Below, one piece after another: positions 63,071-64,000 of a stretch of 64,000 nucleotides of DNA. Every line of letters starts with the position of its first letter. The first letter of the stretch is position 1. Below the pieces are notes generated by a model. It did not search any database and was not told the DNA's origin. It saw only the letters and a program-made list of their open reading frames with translations. Source of the DNA: Bacteroides sp. (GTDB lineage Bacteria; Bacteroidota; Bacteroidia; Bacteroidales; Bacteroidaceae); assembly GCA_015060765.1 (NCBI GenBank), contig SUXW01000015.1, forward strand, positions 1 through 64,000, in the 5' to 3' direction. The translations under genes were made by a program, and so were the position numbers.

Positions 63071-64000
63071 TTATCTGTTTTTCTTGAATTCATTTATCGC
63101 TTCATTGACGTTTATTTTTTTTCCGTTCTTAAAAGCGATGATAAAGGCGTCTTTAAATTTTGTTGCTATCTGTCTTTTGGTTCTGAGTACTTTGTTGTAA
63201 TCGGTACTTTCTCCATAAGTATATTTATAAGTGCCATTTTCTTGATAATATCCAACGGGGGCCAAACCTTTGAACTGTTTGCTGCCTGCAGGTAATTTTT
63301 TGCTTGAGGTCAAAAATTGGATCTTGAAGATTGGCTTGCTTTCTTTGGAGGCGGAGGTACTTTGGGAAGTGCCTTTATTCTGCTTTTCTTGATTTTGTTT
63401 GGACGGTTGGGACATCGGTTTGTTGTCCGATTCCATCTTTTGAGGAGTAGCGGAGGGTTGCACAGCAGAGCCGTGATGCTGTTTCCTGTAAGTCAAGAAT
63501 GCTTGGTAAATGCTTTGTGCCAAAGCGCTGGTTCCGTTTTCTGATAAAAGATACCGTTCTTCATCGGGAGTAGAAATGTATCCCAATTCAATCAGAACAC
63601 CCGGCATGGTCGTTTCCCTTAAAACCAAGAATCCGGCTTGGTGTACTCCTTTGTCTATCCGTTTGGCCTTGTTCTTGAACTGTCTTTGTATCTGGGTAGC
63701 AAGTTGCACACTTTTTTCCATATTCTTGTCCTGAAGAAATTCAAAGATAATGTAGCTTTCCGAAGAATTTGGATTGAATCCGGCATATCTTTGTTCATAG
63801 TCATTCTCTATCAGGATAACGGAGTTTTCCTTTTTGGCTACTTCCAGATTGTCGTCAGTACGATGCAATCCCAATGTATAAGTTTCCGTTCCTCTTACAC
63901 TACGGCTCTTGGCTACGGAATTGGTATGGATGGAGATGAAGAGGTCGGCCTTGGCGTTATTGGCTATTTGTGCTCGTTTGTCCAATGCCACGAATACATC
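63071..64000 (-). CDS. N-acetylmuramoyl-L-alanine amidase, 3' part only
   Basis: The gene runs off the window end; about 309 codons of the 3' part are present and the 5' end is missing. The visible part contains amidase_3 motifs: DLFISIHTNS (zinc His) and PGVLIELGYISTPDEERYLL (catalytic Glu), with the next stretch AQSIYQAFLTYRK. The C-terminal region from about residue 220 (FKIQFLTSSKK... and a YKYTYGESTDY segment) resembles a SPOR-like peptidoglycan-binding domain. The enzyme would cleave peptide stems from glycan strands in the periplasm. Confidence 0.88.
   Translation of the reverse strand, partial: DVFVALDKRAQIANNAKADLFISIHTNSVAKSRSVRGTETYTLGLHRTDDNLEVAKKENSVILIENDYEQRYAGFNPNSSESYIIFEFLQDKNMEKSVQLATQIQRQFKNKAKRIDKGVHQAGFLVLRETTMPGVLIELGYISTPDEERYLLSENGTSALAQSIYQAFLTYRKQHHGSAVQPSATPQKMESDNKPMSQPSKQNQEKQNKGTSQSTSASKESKPIFKIQFLTSSKKLPAGSKQFKGLAPVGYYQENGTYKYTYGESTDYNKVLRTKRQIATKFKDAFIIAFKNGKKINVNEAINEFKKNR

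Noticed and set aside
1-64000. CRISPR arrays, tRNA or rRNA genes, transposases, SusC/SusD pairs
   Set aside because: None could be seen anywhere in the window on either strand.

Overview
The window looks like chromosomal DNA of a gut Bacteroidales bacterium, most likely family Bacteroidaceae (Bacteroides/Phocaeicola). Supporting signs are a hybrid two-component sensor, an RprX/RprY pair, an EF-G2-type second elongation factor G, NrdJ ribonucleotide reductase, a DUF4827 lipoprotein, and promoters of the Bacteroidetes form (TTTG, about 19 bp, TAnnTTTG) in front of many genes with few Shine-Dalgarno sites. Species was not determined.

Layout. 0.1-3.9 kb (+): a GHL10/DUF187-type glycosidase-like protein, a RidA-fold protein and a ResB/CcsA-type cytochrome c assembly protein. 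3.9-9.0 kb (-): a 1326-residue hybrid two-component sensor overlapping two half-size chromate-transporter genes. 9.2-12.9 kb (-): purL. 13.0-16.7 kb (+): a LysE-type exporter, a DUF4924 protein, rfbD and prfC. 16.8-20.4 kb (+): a BlaI-type repressor with a dyad operator centred on its own promoter, an M56 peptidase with two TonB C-terminal-like repeats, and a TPR protein. 20.5-21.5 kb: a small lipoprotein and a MntA-HepT toxin-antitoxin pair. 21.5-22.2 kb: a gene-free, repeat-rich stretch. 22.2-31.1 kb (+): housekeeping genes (YrdC/Sua5 family, ClC channel, fmt, rpe, comEC-type, nrnA-type, DUF4827, glmM-type).

31.1-42.4 kb is the least familiar part and the main candidate for an undescribed system. 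A leader with a UUCG-capped RNA hairpin is followed by nine same-strand, closely spaced genes: a small inner-membrane protein, a 1024-residue tubulin/FtsZ-superfamily protein with the GGTGSGS signature, a zinc-ribbon/TM/Ig-like/MORN protein, four exported proteins of unknown function, a glycine-zipper exported protein and a polytopic membrane protein with a repeated acidic DDMFND tail. In the few lines I counted, the DNA is AT-richer than its neighbours. The cluster ends at a hairpin terminator and sits between glmM and hemW, as an inserted cassette would.

42.5-64 kb returns to core genes: hemW and a LOG-family protein (-), EF-G2 (+), rprXY (+), a small membrane protein and MarR regulator (-), rpsF-rpsR-rplI (+), a Cys-rich lipoprotein and an acyl-CoA ligase (-), mtaB and a glycosyltransferase (+), folB and nrdJ (-), a nitroreductase (+), dnaA (-), and an MCE-domain protein with the 3' part of an N-acetylmuramoyl-L-alanine amidase (-) that runs off the window. 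No rRNA, tRNA, CRISPR array, transposase or SusC/SusD pair was found.
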